Assembly (NCBI RefSeq): GCF_007097395.1
Contig: NZ_VKDC01000023.1
Coordinates: 23,574-87,573 of the forward strand
Length of the DNA stretch: 64,000 bases
Reading direction: 5' to 3'
DNA from: Fulvivirga sp. M361
GTDB lineage: Bacteria > Bacteroidota > Bacteroidia > Cytophagales > Cyclobacteriaceae
Part shown: piece after piece, positions 56,423 through 64,000 of the stretch
Numbering within the stretch: the first letter of the stretch is position 1
Layout of the letters: each line of letters opens with the position of its first letter
Translations under genes and position numbers: made by a program
Notes under the pieces: model-generated
The model's input: only the letters and a program-made list of their open reading frames with translations
The model's database searches: none
Told to the model about the DNA's origin: nothing

Positions 56423-56448
56423 GGTTAGTCGAAGTTATGGATATGTCT

Positions 56449-57693
56449 TTATACTATTGGTATATTCACTGTGAATGTTGTACCGTAGCCTAATTTACTT
56501 TGAAAACTGATCTGACCTTTCAATAATTCTACGTATTTCTTTACAATGTTCAAACCCAGTCCGGTGCCTTGGATATTGGTGGCGTTTTTGGCCCGGAAAA
56601 ATCGTTCGAACATGTGTTTTTGATCTTCAGGTGGAATACCAATGCCATCATCCTTAATGCTTATTTTTAAGTTTTTTTCTGTATAGTTTAATGTGACTTT
56701 TATATCTCTTTGTGAGTATTTTATGCCATTTGAAATCAGGTTAACGAAAATGATCTGAATAACCTTGTCATCCGCTTCAAATTCTCGTTCTTTTCCTTTG
56801 ATTAACAATTTAATATTTTGATCTGACAGACAAAGAGGTGTTACTTGATCAATTACTTCTTCTGCAATCATACTGGCATTAACCGTGGTAAGGTTAAGGC
56901 CTATTCTACCTTCTTCTAATTTGGAAACTGATAAGAAGTCGTCTAATATTTCTTTCAAATTACCGATGGCGGTCTTTATCTTGCCTACATGCTTTTCGCG
57001 TTTGCCTTCATTTTCCGGTTTGCTATAACGTTCTATGAGTGAAGCAGAAGATAAAATGGTACTTAATGGTGTTCTGAATTCATGTGAAGCCATAGAGACA
57101 AACCTCGATTTCAGTTCATTTAATTCCCTTTCCCGTTCCAGGGCTTTCCGGGCCTCATTTTCTGCTTTTATACGTACATTGATTTGCTCTTCAAGGTTGG
57201 TATTTGTTTTTTCAAGGGTCTGAATGGTACGATCAAGCTCTTCTGTTCTTTCTTTTACGCGATGTTCCAGTTCGGTTGCATAGAGAATGAGTTGTGCTTC
57301 ACTTTTTTTAAGCGCAAGTTCTATTTTTTTTCGCTCTGTGATGTCAATGACAAAAGCCACGGTATGCGTAGTGTTTTTTAAAATAGCTTGATTTAAACTA
57401 ACCTCTACAGAAAACTCTGAACCATCTTTTTTAGTACCGTTGAGCTCTCTGCCCACTCCCATTTGGCGCGGCATAGGATTACTCGTGTACATTTTGCGCA
57501 TTCCTACATGCGCTTTACGCAAAGACGGGGGGATCAGTGATTCTATACTTTTATCAATCAATTCACCCTGTTCATAGCCAAACATATCACTGCACGATTT
57601 GTTTGCTAACACTATGATACCTTGATCATTAATTACCAGAATTCCCTCCTGGCAAGTTTCAAAAATTACCTTAAATGTCCTTTCTCGGTTCAT
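56449..57693 (-). CDS. PAS-domain sensor histidine kinase, FixL-like
   Basis: 414 residues, no membrane helix, so cytoplasmic. PAS domain 1-120, coiled coil 121-195, HisKA with H204 (MASHEFRTPL), HATPase with N-box N322 (NLISNGIKYS), G1 KDDGIGIPPED and G2 GTGLGLNIV. In the PAS domain H62 and R82 match the haem proximal His200 and distal Arg220 of Bradyrhizobium FixL with the same 20-residue spacing; Arg206 is Met68. Similar PAS segments occur in non-haem kinases, so oxygen sensing is inferred. It heads a two-gene unit with the REC-CRP regulator. Confidence 0.9.
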   Translation of the reverse strand: MNRERTFKVIFETCQEGILVINDQGIIVLANKSCSDMFGYEQGELIDKSIESLIPPSLRKAHVGMRKMYTSNPMPRQMGVGRELNGTKKDGSEFSVEVSLNQAILKNTTHTVAFVIDITERKKIELALKKSEAQLILYATELEHRVKERTEELDRTIQTLEKTNTNLEEQINVRIKAENEARKALERERELNELKSRFVSMASHEFRTPLSTILSSASLIERYSKPENEGKREKHVGKIKTAIGNLKEILDDFLSVSKLEEGRIGLNLTTVNASMIAEEVIDQVTPLCLSDQNIKLLIKGKEREFEADDKVIQIIFVNLISNGIKYSQRDIKVTLNYTEKNLKISIKDDGIGIPPEDQKHMFERFFRAKNATNIQGTGLGLNIVKKYVELLKGQISFQSKLGYGTTFTVNIPIV

Positions 57694-57735
57694 TTGGTTA
57701 TAATCAAAATTGGGCTCCTAAGGGTGCCAAAAATA

Positions 57736-57747
57736 TGATAAAAATCA
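57736..57747. promoter_or_regulatory. FNR/FixK-type box between the kinase and usp genes
   Basis: TGATAAAAATCA matches TGAT-N4-ATCA fully. It lies 42 nt upstream of the kinase start (minus strand) and 82 nt upstream of the usp start at 57830 (plus strand). It could let the regulator control its own operon and the stress protein. Confidence 0.6.
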
Positions 57748-57829
57748 GTAATAAAGTTGATTGCTGATCGTAATTAACAGCTATATACCTATTACTTTAG
57801 TATTATGATAAACAGGTTATTTTTATAGT

Positions 57830-58291
57830 ATGCAGTTATTTCAGCGTATTCTTTATCCTACTGACTTCTCAGATAACTCAATAGAGTCAATGAATTATGC
57901 CATGAAGGTGTGCAAGACGCATGACGCGGAGTTATTTATTTTATATTCTTATCGCTTGAATAACAATGGAAATTCAGATGGCATTTCGCATAGAAATAAT
58001 CTGGCGCATATCGGTCGTGAAGAGTTTGAAAAGGTGAATAAAGAATTATTGAGTACATCTGGTGTTAAATATTCCTTTTCATCTGAGATAGGTTTTATTG
58101 TTGATAGAATACTGGCTAATACCTTAGACTCGAAGGTGGATTTGATCGTGCTTTGTGATAATATGCTGCGAAAAATTGAGCAGAAACCTGAAAAGGGTAA
58201 GGAGAAACTGCTTAAGCGAATCAATTGTCCTGTAATGTTTGTGCCACCGGAATTGGTTGCGCCAAGCGAATTTACCAAGCTTCAGGCATAG
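57830..58291 (+). CDS. Universal stress protein, single domain, degenerate ATP loop
   Basis: 153 residues. Starts with the family hallmark RILYPTDFSDNSIESMNYAM and ends RINCPVMFVPPEL. The ATP-binding loop G-x2-G-x9-G-S is missing: the segment reads CDNMLRKIEQKPEKGKEKLL, so ATP binding is doubtful. It is convergent with the next usp gene and divergent from the kinase gene. Confidence 0.85.
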   Translation: MQLFQRILYPTDFSDNSIESMNYAMKVCKTHDAELFILYSYRLNNNGNSDGISHRNNLAHIGREEFEKVNKELLSTSGVKYSFSSEIGFIVDRILANTLDSKVDLIVLCDNMLRKIEQKPEKGKEKLLKRINCPVMFVPPELVAPSEFTKLQA

Positions 58292-58303
58292 CGTTGTAAC
58301 GTA

Positions 58304-58317
58304 ACTCGAATTCGAGT
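58304..58317. repeat. 14-bp palindrome between convergent usp genes
   Basis: ACTCGAATTCGAGT is a perfect palindrome located 13 nt after one usp stop and 31 nt before the other. As RNA it would make a 5-bp stem with an AATT loop, weak for a terminator. Confidence 0.3.
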
Positions 58318-58347
58318 AAGTTGGTAATGCGAATAAAATACACCTTT

Positions 58348-59154
58348 CTATTCATGGAATGTGAGTAGTGGTACATCCAGTTGAGTAGTAATGCTGTCAG
58401 TAATGCTATGATGTGTAAGGCGTTGTATAAAATTACGATGACGTGGCATAAGTGCTAACGTGTTAATGTTCCTCTCTTTTAAATAGGTTAAGATACCTTC
58501 TTCTATGTTTCTTTCATCAATAAAGAAAAAGGAGTGTTTTATACCTGCGAAAAACTCGTGTAAATGTATTGCCTCATCACTCTTTTTCTCTGTGAGTTTA
58601 TCAAGGGATGTATTTACTTTTAATAGATGCAACTCTGCTTCATAAGCTTTTAATAATTCTCTAAAGTTATTTAAGGCTGACCATTGTTTTATTTTTTTGA
58701 GATCTATCGCAAATACGATTTTATTGAAAGTGAGTTTTTCAATATGCCCGGGTATCATCAATATCGGAGTAGCGATTTTTTTTGTCAAGTCAATTAATAA
58801 ATGATTGTGCCCCGGTTCCGATTTATCTTGGACCATATCAGCACCCAGAATGATCAAGTCATAGTGAGGACTATAAGTCGTGATTACATCCAGGACCTCA
58901 CCGAATTCAATTTTATAGACAAAGTCCGGGTTTAGCCATAAAGGTGTAGTTAGTTTTAAATTATCAAACCTTTTATAGGCATTTTCAATTTGGGGAATAA
59001 CGCAATTTTTCAGGTCAGACGTGACGTAATCAATGGAAATGACATTGAGAATAGTAAGATGGGCATTATGAGCTTGCGCAAACTTGCAAGCTTGTTCTAA
59101 CGCGTTTAGGGAATGTGGAGTGAAATCCACCGGCGCCAATATCTTACGAAACAT
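58348..59154 (-). CDS. Tandem-domain universal stress protein, degenerate ATP loop
   Basis: 268 residues, two Usp-like folds. The start FRKILAPVDFTPHSLNALEQAC is typical. In domain 1 the loop reads LGADMVQDKSEPGHNHLLID and lacks the ATP-binding glycines; domain 2 (about 148-268) is further diverged. It is the second gene of a pair, 10 nt after the usp at 59165-59971, so the two proteins may be made together and form a heteromer. Confidence 0.85.
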   Translation of the reverse strand: MFRKILAPVDFTPHSLNALEQACKFAQAHNAHLTILNVISIDYVTSDLKNCVIPQIENAYKRFDNLKLTTPLWLNPDFVYKIEFGEVLDVITTYSPHYDLIILGADMVQDKSEPGHNHLLIDLTKKIATPILMIPGHIEKLTFNKIVFAIDLKKIKQWSALNNFRELLKAYEAELHLLKVNTSLDKLTEKKSDEAIHLHEFFAGIKHSFFFIDERNIEEGILTYLKERNINTLALMPRHRNFIQRLTHHSITDSITTQLDVPLLTFHE

Positions 59155-59164
59155 GATAGTGATG

Positions 59165-59971
59165 TCATGGTGAGTTTACAGGGCATATCAGTAGGGGGAG
59201 TTTCAGGCTAAAAGCTAATTGTTTCGAAATACTTCGTTTAAAAGGATCTTTTTGTTTATCCACTCTATGAAAAACTACCAACAAGTCAATGTTATGCTTA
59301 TCACCAAAATCTTTGATGGAGCTTACAATATCAGACTCATTAATTTTATAGAAAGAGCTTGTATTATATTTGAAAATGTCACCAAATACCGATTTTTTCT
59401 TACGCTCATCTTCAGACTTTACCTCGCGCTTTTTATTTTCCTGGACAGTAAAAATATGAACCTTGGGATTAAAAACCTCTGCAAGAAAAGAGATAACATA
59501 TAGCTCTGATTTATTTGGGGACTCCAAACTGTCCATAGCTAAAGCCATTTCTTTAAATGTCAGGATACGGCAGTCTTTTGGTACGGATATTATACTGCAG
59601 CTTGTGTCGGTGATTAAGTGGGCCGTTATGCTGCCTATTTTTATTTCATGTAACCCGGAAGCTCCCTTCATACCCAGGATGACTACATCCACTTTCTTGT
59701 CCTCGATGGTGGACTTGATCTCTTCTGGTACAAGCCCTACCCGTATGAGGAAAGAGGTACGCACAGTCCTTCTGAACATATAATCGTGCCTGATCTGTTC
59801 AAAATTGTCTTCGATGGCATCATCTTCCAGTACCTGGCCAGAAGTAGTTTTTACGTGTAAAACATACAAATGCGCGTTGATCTGATCAGCCAGGTTGATG
59901 GCATAAACCAATGCATTTGAGGCTTCTTTAGAAAAGTCGGTACATACCAATATACTCTTGAGATCTTGCAT
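59165..59971 (-). CDS. Tandem-domain universal stress protein with intact first ATP loop
   Basis: 268 residues. Domain 1 starts LKSILVCTDFSKEASNALVY and keeps the ATP loop (LGMKGASGLHEIKIGSITAH). Domain 2 is diverged and lacks it; its C-terminus (LAFSLKLPLLICPVNSP) keeps the Usp strand. It leads the two-usp operon and an FNR-type box lies 75 nt upstream. Confidence 0.87.
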   Translation of the reverse strand: MQDLKSILVCTDFSKEASNALVYAINLADQINAHLYVLHVKTTSGQVLEDDAIEDNFEQIRHDYMFRRTVRTSFLIRVGLVPEEIKSTIEDKKVDVVILGMKGASGLHEIKIGSITAHLITDTSCSIISVPKDCRILTFKEMALAMDSLESPNKSELYVISFLAEVFNPKVHIFTVQENKKREVKSEDERKKKSVFGDIFKYNTSSFYKINESDIVSSIKDFGDKHNIDLLVVFHRVDKQKDPFKRSISKQLAFSLKLPLLICPVNSP

Positions 59972-60046
59972 AAGGGGATACTTTGGTTTAAGACAAATGT
60001 ATTAGTGAGATACAATCTATCTAATGACCACCTTCATATTACTCCT

Positions 60047-60058
60047 TGACCTTTATCA
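60047..60058. promoter_or_regulatory. FNR/FixK-type box between the usp pair and the cyclase gene
   Basis: TGACCTTTATCA (minus strand TGATAAAGGTCA): half-sites one base off TGAT-N4-ATCA. It lies 75 nt upstream of the usp start at 59971 and 62 nt upstream of the cyclase start at 60121. Confidence 0.45.
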
Positions 60059-60120
60059 GGTAGTAACCTTCAGCATGCTTTTATTTCAACCGCTTTCAGG
60101 TTACTTTCGTTATCATAACC

Positions 60121-61218
60121 ATGAGTCGCAGATTTCTCATCCAACTGAAAAAAATCCTTGTAATTATTGCCCTATGGCTTATCATAGGCTTCCTGGTGAC
60201 TGTATATGACTATTTTAGCCTGATCTCTGATTTTTCAAAAGGACCTGTAGATGACTTTTCATTTACCCGGACCCTGCTGTTTAACCTGATCGCTGCATTC
60301 ATGGGAAGTGCAATGGGTGCGCCTTTTCTGGTATTTTATGTAAATGAAAAGCTGAGAGACCGGCCGTATGGGTATACCTTATTGGCCGTGGCTGTTTCTT
60401 TTGTTGTTATCGTAACCGTTATTACTATTATTCTGGGATGGTGGCTAGTGAAACAAATGACCGGAAATTGGCCGTATGCTTCCTCTTTGGCTACTGAACA
60501 GTTTTATGACTACCTGATTAATCCTTTACATGTCAAAAATATCATCTTGTGGTCTATGATTACACTCTTAACACAGTTTCTTCTGCAGATCAATGATAAA
60601 TTCGGGCATGGGCTGTTATGGGACTTTCTAAGAGGGAAATATAATAAGCCTCAAGATGAAGTAAGGGTCTTTATGTTCCTGGATCTGATGGATTCCACGG
60701 CCATAGCCGAGCGGCTAGGCAACAAGAATTATTATAACCTGTTGCGTGACTTTTATGCTGATATTACTAACGATATCATTTATAATGCAGGTGAAATATA
60801 CCAATATGTAGGTGATGAAGTAGTGATTTCCTGGAAGTATGACAAGGGTGTTCAGGACCATCACTGTATTCGGTGCTTTTTTGATATACGTAGTAAGATC
60901 AGTTCGTTGGAAGATAAATACAGGGCGAAGTATGGAATAGTGCCTGACTTTAAAGCCGCTTTACACTATGGTCATGTTATGGCCGGGGAAATAGGTATTA
61001 TTAAAAAGGATATTACTTATTCCGGAGATGTATTGAATACAACGTCCAGAATACTTTCTATGTGTAATGCGTACAAAAAGAGGTTGATTATTTCGGGTAA
61101 TTTATTCCGGTCATTGCAGGAGCTTGAAAGTTCTTTTGATTCCGACAGGATAGGGGAGGAATACCTTCGTGGAAAGAAAGAAAAGGTAGAACTTTACGCT
61201 ATTTCTCCTTTGCTTTAA
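60121..61218 (+). CDS. Membrane-bound class III adenylate/guanylate cyclase
   Basis: 365 residues. Four membrane helices (about 11-33, 50-73, 84-110 and 139-157) form an N-terminal anchor, followed by a catalytic domain (about 180-365). Metal aspartates are D188 (FLDLMDS) and D232 (YVGDEVV). Transition-state residues N306 and R310 (DVLNTTSR) are kept. The base-specifying positions are Q228 (often Lys) and T299. The catalytic set is more complete than in the TPR cyclase at 1737-3707. The usual product in such proteins is cAMP, but this needs assay. Confidence 0.87.
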   Translation: MSRRFLIQLKKILVIIALWLIIGFLVTVYDYFSLISDFSKGPVDDFSFTRTLLFNLIAAFMGSAMGAPFLVFYVNEKLRDRPYGYTLLAVAVSFVVIVTVITIILGWWLVKQMTGNWPYASSLATEQFYDYLINPLHVKNIILWSMITLLTQFLLQINDKFGHGLLWDFLRGKYNKPQDEVRVFMFLDLMDSTAIAERLGNKNYYNLLRDFYADITNDIIYNAGEIYQYVGDEVVISWKYDKGVQDHHCIRCFFDIRSKISSLEDKYRAKYGIVPDFKAALHYGHVMAGEIGIIKKDITYSGDVLNTTSRILSMCNAYKKRLIISGNLFRSLQELESSFDSDRIGEEYLRGKKEKVELYAISPLL

Positions 61219-61246
61219 CAGCCATCAGGGTGGCGCCATAGTAAGT

Positions 61247-61999
61247 TTATACGCCCCTTTTATTACCCCAAATGTGTATGTGAAGCCGGTCTGTATAGTT
61301 AAACCCATATTTTTTACAAGCCTCTACTAACCATATTCGTTTTTTCTTCAGTTCTTCTGCACTTACACCTTGTGGCATAAGAAATACCTGCTCAGTTCGT
61401 ATAGTATGACCTTTTACCATAGACAGGACTTCTTCCAGATCGGTAGTACTCTCAATCACATATTTGAAGTAAGCCTTGGAGTTGTTCCCGAAAAAATCCA
61501 GAACTTTTGGTTTAATTCTCAAATGGTCACTGTTACCTGAGTTTTTAAGCTTTGGAGATACATTGTATTGATCCACCCATGGGTCAAGTGAAATGTTGGG
61601 AATAATTGTTCCATTGGTTTCTATCTCTATCTCAAAACCTTCTTTGCTGCTCTTAAGTGTACGGCACAGAGTGGCCAGCTCATTTTGCTGGAGTAGTGGT
61701 TCTCCACCGGTTATCACAACGTTTTTACAGTTGAATGACTGTATTATGTTATTAATTTCCTCTACGTTAAGTTCAATGATCCATGCCTTTTTATCATACT
61801 TTGCGTAATCTGGGATTTCATCATAATTATGTTTAAAAGTAGTGCCTTTCCAATTCCAGGTGTAGTCAGTATCACACCATACGCAGTGAAGGTTGCATAA
61901 GGAAAGTCGTACGAATACACTCGGCTTTCCTAAGCTTTTTCCTTCGCCCTGGATGGTGTGAAATATTTCGGGTCTATCGTTTAAACATGCTAATTTCAT
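61247..61999 (-). CDS. queE: 7-carboxy-7-deazaguanine synthase
   Basis: 250 residues. QueE is a radical-SAM enzyme that rearranges 6-carboxytetrahydropterin to 7-carboxy-7-deazaguanine in queuosine synthesis. The cluster motif is C35-x3-C39-x2-C42 (CNLHCVWC) followed by DTDYTW, and VVITGGEPLLQ is the SAM motif. The N-terminal EIFHTIQGEGKSLGKP is typical. It stands alone here; other queuosine genes are not in the window. Confidence 0.94.
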   Translation of the reverse strand: MKLACLNDRPEIFHTIQGEGKSLGKPSVFVRLSLCNLHCVWCDTDYTWNWKGTTFKHNYDEIPDYAKYDKKAWIIELNVEEINNIIQSFNCKNVVITGGEPLLQQNELATLCRTLKSSKEGFEIEIETNGTIIPNISLDPWVDQYNVSPKLKNSGNSDHLRIKPKVLDFFGNNSKAYFKYVIESTTDLEEVLSMVKGHTIRTEQVFLMPQGVSAEELKKKRIWLVEACKKYGFNYTDRLHIHIWGNKRGV

Positions 62000-62154
62000 A
62001 TGGAAGAGGACGGTAAAATGTCAATACCTTCTGTCAACTGCAAAGTAATACAAGCTGAAGGTAATACGATCAATAAAGGCACTGAAATTACCCTGGGTTT
62101 GATAACTTACTGACCTTCCTTTTCATTCTCCCACTTTTGGTTCTTATTTGCAGC

Positions 62155-63012
62155 ATGTTCAGCAAAGGGGTGATGTTTATGATGATTTCTACGTTTCTCT
62201 TTGCCATTATGAACGTTTTTATCAAGCTGGTACCCAATATTCCTGCTGTAGAAATCGTCTTTTTCAGATCTTTGATATCCCTGGTGATCAGTGCAGGCTG
62301 GTTGCGGGCAAGTAAAATTGATTTGTTTGGAAAGCGTGAAAACAGACCCTTATTAATATTAAGAGGGTGTAGTGGTGCCATAGCGCTGGTTTCTTTTTTT
62401 TACCTGTTGCAGGTTATTCCATTGGCTACGGCTACCGTATTACGTTTTCTTGCCCCGGTGTTTACGGCTATCCTTGGTATTATGATTGTAAAGGAAAAAG
62501 TTAAGCCCGTGCAATGGCTTTTCTTTGCCATAGCTTTCTCAGGGATAATTCTGGTGCAGGGGTTCGATTATCGTATTACGCCGCTATATGTTTTGTTGGG
62601 ACTGGGAGCTTCTTTTTTTTCAGGATTGGCTTACAACTTCATACGCAAGATCAAAACCAATGAAGACCCTCTGGTGATCATACTCTATTTTCCATTGATT
62701 ACGGGGCCGTTAACCGGTATTTATTCCGCTTTTCATTGGGTGCAACCTAAGGGGATAGAGTGGTTGTATTTATTGTGTATTGGCCTGCTTACACAATTTG
62801 CACAGTATTTTATGACAAAATCATATCAAATGGAGGAACTTTCTAAAGTTTCAAGTATCACTTATACAGGAATCTTGTATGCACTGTGTTTTGGCTGGAT
62901 ATTTTTTGATGAACAGTTTAACTTTATGACTTACCTTGGGATGGGGCTGGTAATGATGGGAGTAGCCTTCAATGTATGGTATAAGAATCGACAAGCTAAA
63001 CTGCTAAAATAA
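62155..63012 (+). CDS. EamA/DMT family transporter
   Basis: About 285 residues from the ATG at 62155 (a TTG at 62137 is possible). Ten membrane helices in two EamA repeats (about 5-135 and 145-280), as in drug/metabolite transporters such as RhaT or YdcZ relatives. Family marks: FFRSLISLVISAGW, VLRFLAPVFTAILGIMIVKEK and the second-half YTGILYALCFGWIFFDEQF. The exported substrate is not predictable. Confidence 0.9.
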   Translation: MFSKGVMFMMISTFLFAIMNVFIKLVPNIPAVEIVFFRSLISLVISAGWLRASKIDLFGKRENRPLLILRGCSGAIALVSFFYLLQVIPLATATVLRFLAPVFTAILGIMIVKEKVKPVQWLFFAIAFSGIILVQGFDYRITPLYVLLGLGASFFSGLAYNFIRKIKTNEDPLVIILYFPLITGPLTGIYSAFHWVQPKGIEWLYLLCIGLLTQFAQYFMTKSYQMEELSKVSSITYTGILYALCFGWIFFDEQFNFMTYLGMGLVMMGVAFNVWYKNRQAKLLK

Positions 63013-63079
63013 GTATCTTAAGGTTACTGTTCGGGTAAAGAAAAGGGAATGGTTAGAAAACGGCTAACACAATTATAAT

Positions 63080-63823
63080 ATGTCAGGACATAGTAAATGG
63101 TCTACTATCAAGCGAAAGAAAGGGGCCAACGATGCGAAAAGAGGAAAAATATTTACAAAGCTTATCAGGGAGATTACGATAGCTGCGCGTGAAGGGGGTG
63201 GCGATCCTGATGGAAACCCAAGATTAAGGCTTGCTATCCAAAATGCAAAAGGGCAAAATCTACCTAAAGATAATATTGACCGTGCTATCAGCAAGGCATC
63301 CGGTGCGGATGCCGAAACCTATACTGAGTTAACATATGAAGGGTACGCTCCGGCCGGGGTAGCTGTTTTTCTTGAATGCGCTACGGATAATCTTAACCGG
63401 ACAGTTTCACATGTGCGCTCACTTTTCACTAAATATGGAGGTAGTCTGGGAGTGAATGGATCTGTTGACTATATGTTTGACAGAAAAGGGATGTTTCTGG
63501 TTCCAAAAAAGCAGGGAATGGATGAAGATGAACTTACACTGGAATTAATAGACGGAGGAGCTGAAGAGGTAGAGTTTTCAGAAGAATATGTGGAAGTGAT
63601 ATGTGCCATGGAAGACTTTGGCAATATGCAGGCTAAACTGGAGGCCTTGTCTCTGGAATCTGAATCGGCGGAACTTCAAAGGGTTCCTACTACCTTGGTG
63701 AAGTTAAATGATGAAGACTTTGCGAAGGTGATGAAACTGATTGATGCCTTTGAAGATGATGACGATGTGCAAAAGGTGTATCACAACATTGAGATCAGTG
63801 CATCGCAATTGGAGACAATATAG
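63080..63823 (+). CDS. YebC/PmpR (TACO1) family protein
   Basis: 247 residues, full length. The N-terminus MSGHSKWSTIKRKKGANDAK is the family hallmark. Members act as DNA-binding regulators or, as shown for several, as translation factors that relieve ribosome stalling on proline stretches. Three alpha/beta domains are expected. A hairpin with a T-run follows 55 nt downstream. Confidence 0.94.
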   Translation: MSGHSKWSTIKRKKGANDAKRGKIFTKLIREITIAAREGGGDPDGNPRLRLAIQNAKGQNLPKDNIDRAISKASGADAETYTELTYEGYAPAGVAVFLECATDNLNRTVSHVRSLFTKYGGSLGVNGSVDYMFDRKGMFLVPKKQGMDEDELTLELIDGGAEEVEFSEEYVEVICAMEDFGNMQAKLEALSLESESAELQRVPTTLVKLNDEDFAKVMKLIDAFEDDDDVQKVYHNIEISASQLETI

Positions 63824-63878
63824 GATAAAGAATTTGACTTTTAAGGTCCCCTGATTTTGTATGGCTATATAAGAATAG

Positions 63879-63912
63879 AGGCCGTCTCAAAAGTGATTGA
63901 GGCGGTCTTTTT
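63879..63912 (+). terminator. Terminator after the yebC-family gene
   Basis: AGGCCGTCTCAA and TTGAGGCGGTCT pair over 12 bp with two G-U pairs around a 6-nt loop and are followed by TTTTT. The stretch GAGGCCGTCTCAAAAG also resembles ends of some insertion sequences (see findings). Confidence 0.65.
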
Positions 63913-64000
63913 ACTTTTACAAGGATTGAGTTTTTGATTTAACGATTAGCAAGCTTCTTTTTCAAAAAGGCAAGAGTTGTCCTAAGCCTATGCCGCCTTT

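Noticed and set aside
1..64000. tRNA, rRNA, CRISPR arrays, riboswitches, prophage
   Set aside because: Intergenic gaps were read for cloverleaf ends, regular spaced repeats and phage genes; none was convincing.

Overview
The window looks like chromosomal DNA of a member of the Bacteroidota, probably a Cytophagales-type marine or soil bacterium. The supporting signs are a short primary sigma factor without region 1.1, weak or absent Shine-Dalgarno sequences, a CcoN-CcoO fusion oxidase, a giant exported protein with a type IX secretion (T9SS) C-terminal sorting domain, and a fused SpmA/SpmB-like membrane protein. I see no tRNA, rRNA, CRISPR array or intact mobile element.

Layout. 1-15.8 kb holds core and housekeeping genes: an alanine/sodium symporter cut by the left edge, a TPR-linked nucleotide cyclase, SixA, topoisomerase I, a 33-residue-repeat protein, a zinc-less sirtuin, a TlpA-like thioredoxin, Tex and an SpmAB fusion. 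16.0-25.2 kb is one giant T9SS cargo gene. 25.2-31.9 kb carries rsmE, an acyl-CoA-binding protein, citrate synthase, a prohibitin-like protein, rpoD and ppa. 32.2-49.0 kb is a micro-oxic respiration island: usp-ccoI-ccoS, hemN, ccoNO-Q-P-G-H plus a TauE-like protein, and cydAB. cydB is interrupted by an in-frame TAA. 49.2-52.9 kb holds small exported proteins. 52.9-61.2 kb is a signalling and stress block: a PilJ/HAMP/GAF/PAS protein, a response regulator fused to a CRP/FNR-type DNA-binding module, its PAS histidine kinase, three universal stress protein genes and a membrane-bound cyclase. 61.2-64 kb holds queE, a DMT exporter and a yebC-family gene.

Main hypothesis. The kinase at 56449-57693 has a PAS domain in which the FixL haem-ligand His and the distal Arg fall at matching positions, 20 residues apart. 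Its neighbour at 55349-56422 fuses a receiver domain directly to a cNMP-fold/HTH CRP-FNR module. Together they look like rhizobial FixL, FixJ and FixK condensed into two proteins. Five palindromes of the form TGA(T/C)-N4-(A/G)TCA, the FNR/FixK type, lie just upstream of usp-ccoI-ccoS, hemN, ccoNOQPGH, the kinase/usp divergent pair and the usp pair/cyclase divergent pair. This gives a self-contained, testable oxygen-responsive regulon.
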